Positions 1 through 6,229 of a stretch of 8,113 bases of DNA are shown one piece after another. The notes beneath the pieces are model-generated. The model ran no database searches, had not been told where the DNA came from, and saw only the letters and a list, made by a program, of their open reading frames with translations. Position 1 is the first letter of the stretch. Every line of letters starts with the position of its first letter. This DNA comes from Sphingomonadales bacterium (GTDB taxonomy: Bacteria > Pseudomonadota > Alphaproteobacteria > Sphingomonadales > Sphingomonadaceae): the NCBI GenBank assembly GCA_004292705.1, contig RDXA01000432.1, forward strand, positions 1 to 8,113, in the 5' to 3' direction. The position numbers and the translations under genes were made by a program.

Positions 1-125
1 TGACCGAGCACAACCTCAGCTTCTATCAGGCCTTGATGCAGGGCATGCGCGATGCCATTGCGGGCGGGCGCTTTGCCGACTTTGCCGCCACATTCCGGCG
101 CGATTATCTTGGAAGTTCCGCTTGA
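1..125 (+). CDS. tgt: Queuine tRNA-ribosyltransferase (tRNA-guanine transglycosylase), C-terminal end only
   Basis: The last 40 residues of a protein whose start lies left of the window; reading begins at the third base. The tail has TEHNLSFYQALMQGMRDAI followed by GGRFADFAATFRRDY, which I recognise as the extreme C-terminus of bacterial Tgt, where a conserved 'HN..FY..LM..MR.AI..G.F..F' helix closes the TIM barrel. Tgt swaps guanine-34 for preQ1 in tRNAs with GUN anticodons, a step in queuosine synthesis. The catalytic and zinc residues lie outside the window and cannot be checked. The stop TGA overlaps the start ATG of the chorismate mutase gene by one base (TGATG), suggesting translational coupling. 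Family assignment is firm for so short a piece because the signature is distinctive. Confidence 0.85.
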   Translation, partial: TEHNLSFYQALMQGMRDAIAGGRFADFAATFRRDYLGSSA

Positions 126-427
126 TGCCCAAATTGCCTGATGACTGCCAGACCATGGCCGAGGTGCGTGCGGGCGTCGATGCGCTGGACCGCGAGCTGG
201 TCGCGCTGCTGGCTCGGCGCTTTGGTTACATGCGTGCGGCCGCCCGGATCAAGCCGAGCCGCGATGCGGTGCGCGATGAAGACCGCAAGGCCAGTGTGAT
301 CGCCGCCGCCGTCGCCGAGGCCGGGGCTCATGCCATCCCCGCCGATGTCATCGCCGATATCTGGGAGCGCCTCGTCGAAGGCTCGATTGCCTACGAATTC
401 GGCGAGTGGGACCGCATCCGGGCTTGA
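125..427 (+). CDS. Chorismate mutase, AroQ class, PchB-like
   Basis: A 100-residue all-helical protein, the usual size for monofunctional AroQ-fold mutases, which convert chorismate to prephenate for Phe/Tyr synthesis. The pattern DDCQTMAEVRAGVDALDREL, then ALLARRFGYMRAAARIKPS, follows Pseudomonas PchB closely as I recall that sequence. Expected active-site residues appear with a constant +1 offset from PchB: Arg15, Arg32 and Lys43. Where PchB has Gln90 this protein has Glu91, in the segment SIAYEFGEW. PchB is an isochorismate pyruvate lyase with weak mutase activity; no salicylate or siderophore genes are visible here, so a mutase role is more likely. I chose ATG at 125 because it overlaps the tgt stop and has GGAAG 9 nt upstream; TTG at 122 in the same frame is possible. 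A hairpin terminator follows. Confidence 0.88.
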   Translation: MPKLPDDCQTMAEVRAGVDALDRELVALLARRFGYMRAAARIKPSRDAVRDEDRKASVIAAAVAEAGAHAIPADVIADIWERLVEGSIAYEFGEWDRIRA

Positions 428-450
428 TCCGCCAACGGGTCTGACAACGA

Positions 451-480
451 AAAAGGGCGGCCCCGCGAGGCCGCCCTTTT
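451..480. terminator. Bidirectional intrinsic terminator between chorismate mutase and rpsD genes
   Basis: A perfect 12-bp stem, AAAAGGGCGGCC paired with GGCCGCCCTTTT, around a 6-nt loop (CCGCGA). The core is GC-rich and the stem ends in an A tract on one side and a T tract on the other, with another T just after, so it reads as a Rho-independent terminator on either strand. It lies between two convergent genes, 24 bp after the mutase stop and 24 bp after the rpsD stop on the other strand, and so can serve both. Confidence 0.9.
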
Positions 481-503
481 TGTATTTGCCATGGGTAACC
501 CGA

Positions 504-1118
504 TCAGCGCGAGTAGAATTCGACCACCAGGTTCGGTTCCATCGTTACCGGGTACGGCACTTCGTCGAGCTTCGGCACGCGGGTGAAGGTGATCTTGTCG
601 GTGCCGTCGGGCATGACGTAGTCGGGGATGTCGCGCTCGGCGAGGCTCTGGGCTTCGATCACCAGCGCCATTTCCTTGGCCTTGCTGCCGAGGCTGATCA
701 CATCGCCGATGTTCACGCGGCGCGAGGCGATGTTGCACTTCTGGCCGTTCACATAGATGTGACCGTGGCTGACGATCTGGCGCGCGGCAAAGATCGTCGG
801 CGCGAACTTGGCGCGGTAGACCACCATGTCGAGGCGCTGTTCGAGCAGGCCGATCAGGTTCTGGCTGGTATCGCCCTTCATGCGCGAGGCTTCGGCATAG
901 GTGCGCTTGAACTGCTTTTCGGTGACGTCGCCGTAATAGCCCTTGAGCTTCTGCTTGGCGCGCAGCTGCAGGCCATAATCGCTCATCTTGCCCTTGCGGC
1001 GCTGACCATGCTGGCCGGGGCCGTAGGAACGCTTGTTCACCGGGGAATTGGGCCGACCCCAGATGTTTTCGCCCATCCGGCGGTCAAGCTTGTACTTGGC
1101 GCTCTTGCGCTTCGACAT
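504..1118 (-). CDS. rpsD: 30S ribosomal protein S4
   Basis: A 204-residue protein that binds 16S rRNA early in 30S assembly. It begins MSKRKSAKYKLDRRMGENIW, has the S4 N-terminal domain with NSPVNKRSYGPGQHGQRRKG (residues 25-43), and an S4 RNA-binding domain from about residue 94 (EQRLDMVVYRAKFAPT, then ARQIVSHGHIYVNGQK). It is full length for the family and lacks N-terminal zinc-binding cysteines (only one Cys, residue 128), so it is the zinc-free type. The start is the ATG ending at 1118: the homologous sequence begins there and GAAGGAAG sits a few bases upstream; an upstream in-frame ATG at 1151 would add 11 non-homologous residues. It stands alone, away from the ribosomal protein operons, as is usual in alphaproteobacteria, with its own leader and promoter. 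Confidence 0.98.
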   Translation of the reverse strand: MSKRKSAKYKLDRRMGENIWGRPNSPVNKRSYGPGQHGQRRKGKMSDYGLQLRAKQKLKGYYGDVTEKQFKRTYAEASRMKGDTSQNLIGLLEQRLDMVVYRAKFAPTIFAARQIVSHGHIYVNGQKCNIASRRVNIGDVISLGSKAKEMALVIEAQSLAERDIPDYVMPDGTDKITFTRVPKLDEVPYPVTMEPNLVVEFYSR

Positions 1119-1139
1119 ACGTCTTCCTTCAATGTGCTG

Positions 1140-1201
1140 CGCCGCCCCCATTGGGCAGCGATCAAACCCGGCATCGCTCCATCAGGACGGTATTCCTGAT
1201 G
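1140..1201 (-). promoter_or_regulatory. Structured 5' leader of rpsD (two hairpins)
   Basis: Two stems lie in the non-coding stretch upstream of rpsD. The distal one is a perfect 8-bp stem, CATCAGGA/TCCTGATG, with a 6-nt loop (1180-1201). The proximal one is 8 bp with one G-U pair, CGCTGCCC/GGGCGGCG, with a 5-nt loop (1140-1160). The second ends about 10 nt before the Shine-Dalgarno sequence at 1122-1129. Ribosomal protein genes, including rpsD in other bacteria, are often autoregulated through leader RNA; that this leader does so is inference. No U tract follows either stem, so a simple attenuator is not supported. Confidence 0.4.
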
Positions 1202-1246
1202 CGGCCACTGCTTCACCGGGGTGCAGGGCCCATTTGCGAAGGCGCG

Positions 1247-1274
1247 CGCATAGCAGGATGACCACGAAGGTCAA
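1247..1274 (-). promoter_or_regulatory. Candidate sigma-70 promoter for rpsD
   Basis: On the minus strand, TTGACC (1269-1274) and TATGCG (1247-1252) are separated by 16 bp. The -35 box is near consensus while the -10 box is weak, as is common in alphaproteobacteria. Transcription would begin near 1240, giving a leader of about 120 nt that includes the two hairpins. Position downstream of the preceding gene's stop supports the call, but motif matches of this quality also arise by chance. Confidence 0.4.
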
Positions 1275-1307
1275 GCGTGGCGCGCATGGTTGGTCAGTGT
1301 GTGCCGG

Positions 1308-1595
1308 TCAGAGCGGAACGTTGAGTCCGCGCCATTCCGCTTGGGTTCGGCAAACCCTCGACTTGCGGCGGCTCGACGGATCAGTCCGGACCGACCGGCA
1401 CACGCGCTTGCTGTCCTCGGCAGTGACGTCCTTGGCCGTGCTGTCCTTGCTCGCCTCGCTTTGGGGTTCGGGCGAGGGGCTATCCGTGGTCGCAGCGGGA
1501 GGCACTGTCTGAATGTCGGAATGGGCGGCTGCCGCTACGGGCACAAGCAACAGGCTGCCGGCACAGGCCAGCACGAGACGACGAACGGGAATCAT
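1308..1595 (-). CDS. Small secreted protein with a C-terminal Cys pair
   Basis: A predicted 95-residue protein of unknown function. Residues 1-24 form a Sec signal peptide: MIPVRR, a hydrophobic core, then VAAAA with likely cleavage before His25. A Pro/Ser/Glu/Lys-rich low-complexity linker follows (residues 30-62). The only compact part is C-terminal: RVCRSVRTDPSSRRKSRVCR, then TQAEWR, with Cys66, Cys82 and Trp88. I recall similar 'C...(S)R...(K)VC.T..EW' tails in short hypothetical proteins of sphingomonads; the two cysteines may form a periplasmic disulfide. The start is the ATG ending at 1595 because the signal peptide begins there; an upstream ATG at 1667 would bury it behind 24 residues. 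It lies 85 bp after trmJ on the same strand with no terminator visible, so it may be read through from that operon or have its own promoter. Confidence 0.7.
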   Translation of the reverse strand: MIPVRRLVLACAGSLLLVPVAAAAHSDIQTVPPAATTDSPSPEPQSEASKDSTAKDVTAEDSKRVCRSVRTDPSSRRKSRVCRTQAEWRGLNVPL

Positions 1596-1680
1596 CAACA
1601 ATCTCACTTGGTTGAAGAAGAGGGAAGCGCGGACGCTAATGGTAGTCTGGTCGCTGTCCAACGCCATTCGACGAACGACG

Positions 1681-2427
1681 TTATTCGATCCGGCCGCGCT
1701 CGATCGTGCTCAGGACGCCGCGCAGGGTGCGCACTTCAAGGTGGTTCCAGCCCGGCTTGGTCAGCAGCCCGCGCAAAGTGCGCCGGGTTGCTTCGGCGCG
1801 GGCTTCGGGACGGAAATAACCGCGCGGGGCAAGCAGCGCCTCGAAATGGGCGATCAGCCCATCCAGCTCCTCCTGCGGGGCAGGCGGCAGGGTGTCCTCA
1901 AGCGTGGGCTGCACCAGCACCGCCTCGCCGCCCGCGAGCTCGCGGCCAATCCGCGACCATTCATAGGCCACCAGGATCACCGCCTGCGCCAGATTGAGCG
2001 AGCCGAATTCGGGATTGATCGGGATCGTGAGGATATTGCGGGCGAGCGCGACGTCCTCGGTTTCGAGGCCTGAACGTTCGGGGCCAAAGATGATGGCATG
2101 GCGACCGGCCTGGGTGTGAACCAGCCGCCCGGCCTCGTCCGCGCCGATCACCGGCTTGGTGACCCCGCGCTTCCTTACCGTGGTCGCGTGGACATGAGCG
2201 CAGTCGGCAACCGCCTCGGCAGTGGTCTCGTAGACCTTTGCCTGTTCAAGCACCATGTCCGCGCCCGAGGCGGCGGGGCCGGCGGAGGGGTTGGGCCAGC
2301 CATCACGGGGGCCGACGAGACGCATCTCGGTCAGTCCGAAATTGAGCATGGCGCGCGCGGCCTTGCCGATATTCTCGCCCAGCTGCGGGCGCACCAGCAC
2401 GATCACCGGCTTGTTGAGTTCCGTCAT
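1681..2427 (-). CDS. trmJ: tRNA (cytidine/uridine-2'-O-)methyltransferase TrmJ, SPOUT family
   Basis: A 248-residue TrmJ/TrmH-type SPOUT methyltransferase. The family methylates the ribose 2'-OH of tRNA nucleotide 32 using S-adenosylmethionine. All three knot motifs are present: motif 1 PQLGENIGKAARAMLNFGL (residues 14-32, with the conserved Arg25), motif 2 IFGPERSGLETEDV (113-126) and motif 3 IPINPEFGSLNLAQAV (135-150). Residues 85-110 lie in the SAM-binding fold, and about residues 170-248 form the helical C-terminal extension typical of TrmJ. The start ending at 2427 fits the family N-terminus (NKPVIVLVRPQ) and lies 7 nt after the nrdR stop; an open stretch continues upstream but overlaps nrdR. 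Target position and nucleotide specificity are family knowledge, not visible here. It is the last gene of the five-gene operon. Confidence 0.93.
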   Translation of the reverse strand: MTELNKPVIVLVRPQLGENIGKAARAMLNFGLTEMRLVGPRDGWPNPSAGPAASGADMVLEQAKVYETTAEAVADCAHVHATTVRKRGVTKPVIGADEAGRLVHTQAGRHAIIFGPERSGLETEDVALARNILTIPINPEFGSLNLAQAVILVAYEWSRIGRELAGGEAVLVQPTLEDTLPPAPQEELDGLIAHFEALLAPRGYFRPEARAEATRRTLRGLLTKPGWNHLEVRTLRGVLSTIERGRIE

Positions 2428-2434
2428 GTTCCGC

Positions 2435-2896
2435 TTATTCTTTCGCGGCTTGCTGCACGGTGCTCGCAAATTCTTCGAAGTCGCGGGCCTCGGAGAAATC
2501 GCGATAAACCGAGGCAAAGCGGATGTAGGCGACCGAATCGATCTGCCGCAGCCCTTCCATCACCAGCTCGCCGATACGCGATGAAGGCACCTCGGCCTCG
2601 CCCGAGGTTTCGACCTGGCGCTGGATGCCGGAAATCAGCTGGTCAAGCCGCTCCTGATCGATCCCGCGCTTGCGACTCGCCAGCGCGACCGACTGTTCGA
2701 GTTTGGACCGCTCGAAGGGCTCCCGCCGGTCCCCGCTTTTCACCACCACCACCTCGCGAAGCTGGACGCGCTCGAAGGTGGTGAAGCGCGCCCCGCAGGA
2801 CGAGCACTGGCGTCGGCGCCGGATCGAGGCATTGTCCTCGGTCGGGCGGCTGTCCTTTACCTGGGTATCATCATGGGCGCAGAAGGGGCAGCGCAT
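2435..2896 (-). CDS. nrdR: Transcriptional repressor NrdR
   Basis: A 153-residue protein, full length for NrdR, the repressor that binds NrdR boxes upstream of ribonucleotide reductase genes and senses ATP/dATP. The N-terminal zinc ribbon is complete: Cys3-x2-Cys6 (MRCPFC) and Cys31-x2-Cys34 (CSSCGARFTTFE), with the signature VKDSRPTEDNASIRRRRQC between them. An ATP-cone domain fills about residues 49-139, starting VVVKSGDRREPFERSKL and ending with AYIRFASVYRDF. It begins 8 nt after the small membrane protein gene and ends 7 nt before trmJ. Following glyA is its common place in alphaproteobacteria. No NrdR box is evident in this window, so its targets lie elsewhere. Confidence 0.97.
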   Translation of the reverse strand: MRCPFCAHDDTQVKDSRPTEDNASIRRRRQCSSCGARFTTFERVQLREVVVVKSGDRREPFERSKLEQSVALASRKRGIDQERLDQLISGIQRQVETSGEAEVPSSRIGELVMEGLRQIDSVAYIRFASVYRDFSEARDFEEFASTVQQAAKE

Positions 2897-2904
2897 TCAG
2901 GGGG

Positions 2905-3126
2905 TTACTTCTTGATCCTCTGATACAGTGCGAAGCCTGCACCTACGGCAAGGCCGATCGGCCATGAGACGACAGGAAGGAGCGCCCCAGCTACCGCGCC
3001 AATAGCCGCGCCGGTCAGCACCGGCTTGCTCGACGGGTGATTGAGTCCCTCCTTGGCCATGCCCGAAATCTCGGTCTTGGCATCTTCGACCCAGTCGGGG
3101 GACTGGCGCGGTTCCTGATCGTTCAT
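2905..3126 (-). CDS. Small membrane protein, 73 residues, function unknown
   Basis: Not assignable to a named family. Residues 1-30 are hydrophilic and acidic (MNDQEPRQSPDWVEDAKTEI). Residues 36-67 are Gly/Ala-rich and hydrophobic in two short runs, VLTGAAIGAVAGALLPVV and SWPIGLAVGAGFALY, broken by Pro51 and Pro56, suggesting a membrane hairpin. The end is basic (QRIKK), which favours a cytoplasmic C-terminus. TAAGGAG at the glyA stop could serve as its ribosome site, though 12 nt from ATG is long. The frame stays open further upstream inside glyA, but only this start gives a sensible protein and spacing (16 nt after glyA, 8 nt before nrdR). It is likely co-transcribed and co-translated with its neighbours; codon use looks like theirs. 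Confidence 0.7.
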   Translation of the reverse strand: MNDQEPRQSPDWVEDAKTEISGMAKEGLNHPSSKPVLTGAAIGAVAGALLPVVSWPIGLAVGAGFALYQRIKK

Positions 3127-3142
3127 GGCGCGGTGGCGCTCC

Positions 3143-4458
<1,316 letters not shown>

Positions 4459-4462
<4 letters not shown>

Positions 4463-4938
4463 TGATGCGTCTCGATATGATCGGGAGAGAAGGGCGGCTT
4501 GCCGAGCTTGCCGACCCTGCGCTGGTGACGCCCGGCCGGATCGCCGGCATCGGCGAATTCTGTATCAAGAAAAGTGGCAACGCAGGACTTCGCCATTTCG
4601 ATCCCTACGAGACGCGCGCCCATTGCGATGCAATTGGCATCATTATGTTCGCGGGCGAGGGCGGCCGACAGAGGCTCGCTTACCAGAGCGCAGCGCACTT
4701 GCGGGTGGCGGTTGACGCTGATCGAGATGCCGATGCCGCTGCCGCACAGGGCGATCCCGTACTCGACCGTGCCCTCGGCAATGATTTCGGCCAGACGGTA
4801 ACCGTAATCGGGATAATCGACGCTTTGGCCCGGAATGGGGCCAAGATCGGCAACCTCGTGCCCTTCCTCGACCAGCCATTCGGCAAGATCGGCCTTGAGC
4901 TCCACGGCGGCATGATCGGAGGCGATGGCGATGCGCAT
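4459..4938 (-). CDS. rpiB: Ribose-5-phosphate isomerase B (RpiB/LacAB family)
   Basis: A 159-residue RpiB that interconverts ribose 5-phosphate and ribulose 5-phosphate in the pentose phosphate pathway. Motifs: MRIAIASDHAAVELK at the N-terminus (Asp8, His9), VDYPDYG (40-46), catalytic Cys65 in LCGSGIGISISVNR, and His98 in REHNDANCIAMGARLVG. Cys65 falls at the same position as in the E. coli enzyme. The tail after FLDTEF is somewhat long (GDPAGRHQRRVGKLGKPPF and on). I place the start at the ATG ending at 4938 because family members begin there, although no Shine-Dalgarno sequence precedes it; a GTG ending at 4974 in the same frame would add 12 residues. First gene of the operon, overlapping glyA by 4 nt and divergent from the hydroxylase gene across 94 bp. 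Confidence 0.93.
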
Positions 4939-5032
4939 GGGAATGCCATAGTCGCTGGGGCGGAGATTCTCCACCCCCAGTCCGCGCCTTTTCGACCAGC
5001 GGCTTAACCGGCGAGGAAGGGAAATGTGCTAG
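4939..5032. promoter_or_regulatory. Divergent intergenic region between rpiB and the hydroxylase gene
   Basis: These 94 bp must hold, or lie next to, the promoters of both the rpiB operon and the hydroxylase gene. I see no convincing -35/-10 pair on either strand and no riboswitch-like fold for the operon. The palindrome GGAGATTCTCC (4961-4971) lies on the rpiB side and could be an operator or chance. The reading frame of rpiB also stays open across much of this stretch. Confidence 0.35.
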
Positions 5033-5035
5033 GTG
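5012..5035 (+). promoter_or_regulatory. Ribosome site and ambiguous start of the hydroxylase gene
   Basis: A strong Shine-Dalgarno sequence, GAGGAAGG, occupies about 5013-5020. The start codon at ideal distance is ATG 5024-5026, but it opens only ATG-TGC-TAG. The next codon in that same frame is GTG at 5033, which opens the long hydroxylase frame. Initiation at GTG would be 12 nt from the ribosome site; ATG at 5042, also in frame, would be 21 nt away. Either the gene starts weakly at GTG, or ribosomes that terminate at TAG reinitiate at the adjacent GTG. Confidence 0.6.
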
Positions 5036-6205
5036 CCGGGAATGGTCCGTCCAGCGCCCCGTCTTTCAGCCGAGCAATGGCTTGCCCGCGTGTTTGCCGA
5101 CGAGCGGCCGCGCCATTTTGGCTCGGGCTGGCTGAGCGGGGTGCTGGGCATCGTACTGGGTGTGCTGGCGCTGTTGGCCGTGCTGTGTTTGCACTTCCCG
5201 CAATATCTCACGCTACCCGAACTGCGCTCCCGCTATCCGCTGCAGTTGGTACGGCTTGCGATTGATCTGGGATTGCTTGCGGCGATGGGGCTGGCGGGGC
5301 TGTCGATGCTGCTGCGGCGCAAGAAGGCGCTGGGGGTGACAGGCCTCGCGCTGGCGGGCGCGGCCTTGGCGCTGGGCGCAGGGGGCGTGGATATCCCGCG
5401 GGGGCAGGCGAGCGCGGTCTATCTCGGGCTCGACTGGTTCGTGCTCGGCGTGCTGACCACGGCGGCGGTGTTCGTGCCGCTGGAGGGCGCTTTTCCGCTC
5501 CGGCGCGGCCAGAGCGCGTTCCGGCGGGGCTGGCTGACCGACACGCAGTATTTCTTCGCGAGCCACGTGCTGGCGCAGGTGATGAGTGTTGCCGTGCTCG
5601 CGCCCGCCGTGGCGCTCGGCGCGGTGCTGGCGGTGCCGCCTGCCCAAGCTGCCGTGCAAAGCCTGCCGCTGGTGGTGCAGTTTGGTCTGTGCGTGCTGGT
5701 CGCAGACCTCGCGCAGTATGGTGTGCACCGCGTGTTTCATGCGATGCCGCTGCTGTGGCGGTTCCACAAGGTGCACCATTCGGTCGAGGTGATGGATTGG
5801 CTTGCGGGGTCACGCTTGCACCTTGTCGATGTGATCGTAACGCGGGGGTTGGTGTTGCTGCCGCTCATAGTGCTCGGGTTCGATATGGCGGCGGTCTATG
5901 CCTATCTCGCGCTGGTGAGCATCCACGCGGTGTTCATCCACGCCAACTTTGCGCCCCGCTGGGCGTGGCTGGAACGCTGGATCGCTAGCCCGCGATTCCA
6001 CCACTGGCACCACGGGGCCGAGGCCGAGGCCCGCGATGTCAATTTTGCGGTCCACCTGCCGATGATCGACCGCTGGTTCGGAACCTATCACATGCCCGAA
6101 GGCTGCTGGCCTTCTGCCTATGGCATTGCCGATGAACGCGCGCCCGATGGCTGGTTGCGGCAGTTTGTCTGGCCATTTTTGCGAAAAGCCGCAACGCGGC
6201 CTTAG
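5033..6205 (+). CDS. Membrane fatty acid hydroxylase / sterol desaturase family protein
   Basis: A 390-residue integral-membrane protein with the diiron histidine boxes of the fatty acid hydroxylase superfamily: HRVFH (231-235), HKVHH (244-248) and HHWHH (322-326), plus His302 (IHANF), His340 and His352 (DRWFGTYH). Asp224 before the first box is also typical. Hydrophobic segments fall at about 34-56, 70-93, 100-118, 128-149, 178-200, 207-226 and 265-300, so roughly 170 residues of extra multi-pass membrane sequence precede the catalytic core. The family oxidises C-H bonds in lipids (sterols, sphingoid bases, fatty acids, carotenoids); the substrate cannot be read from this sequence and no pathway genes adjoin it. 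The start is taken as GTG 5033; ATG 5042 is the alternative. It is divergent from rpiB and 24 nt ahead of the lipoprotein gene. Confidence 0.88.
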   Translation: MPGMVRPAPRLSAEQWLARVFADERPRHFGSGWLSGVLGIVLGVLALLAVLCLHFPQYLTLPELRSRYPLQLVRLAIDLGLLAAMGLAGLSMLLRRKKALGVTGLALAGAALALGAGGVDIPRGQASAVYLGLDWFVLGVLTTAAVFVPLEGAFPLRRGQSAFRRGWLTDTQYFFASHVLAQVMSVAVLAPAVALGAVLAVPPAQAAVQSLPLVVQFGLCVLVADLAQYGVHRVFHAMPLLWRFHKVHHSVEVMDWLAGSRLHLVDVIVTRGLVLLPLIVLGFDMAAVYAYLALVSIHAVFIHANFAPRWAWLERWIASPRFHHWHHGAEAEARDVNFAVHLPMIDRWFGTYHMPEGCWPSAYGIADERAPDGWLRQFVWPFLRKAATRP

Positions 6206-6229
6206 GGACTTGCGGCCTATGTTGGGCGA

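Noticed and set aside
330..1199. Long open frame (289 codons) on the plus strand opposite rpsD
   Set aside because: It is antisense to a certain ribosomal protein gene, its composition is the usual by-product of GC-rich codon bias (Ala, His, Asp, Leu, Gly rich), and it runs through the terminator at 451-480.
1596..1667. Upstream in-frame ATG at 1667 for the secreted-protein gene
   Set aside because: It would put 24 polar and mixed residues ahead of a classic signal peptide and has no ribosome site; the ATG at 1595 starts the signal peptide directly.
1513..2784. Several plus-strand open frames of 186-235 codons opposite the secreted-protein, trmJ and nrdR genes
   Set aside because: All lie antisense to confidently assigned genes and have low-complexity Ala/Arg/Gly compositions.
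4939..5032. A glycine or folate-sensing riboswitch upstream of the rpiB-glyA operon
   Set aside because: The whole divergent gap is 94 bp and shows no paired aptamer-like helices or conserved riboswitch core that I can recognise.
5208..5813. Overlapping minus-strand open frames (about 190-200 codons) opposite the hydroxylase gene
   Set aside because: Both are Arg/Pro/His-rich with no motifs, as expected of antisense frames in high-GC DNA; the plus-strand frame carries intact His boxes.
6188..6200. Short GCCGC/GCGGC hairpin at the end of the hydroxylase gene
   Set aside because: Only 5 bp with a 3-nt loop, inside the coding sequence and with no T tract, so a terminator call is not justified.
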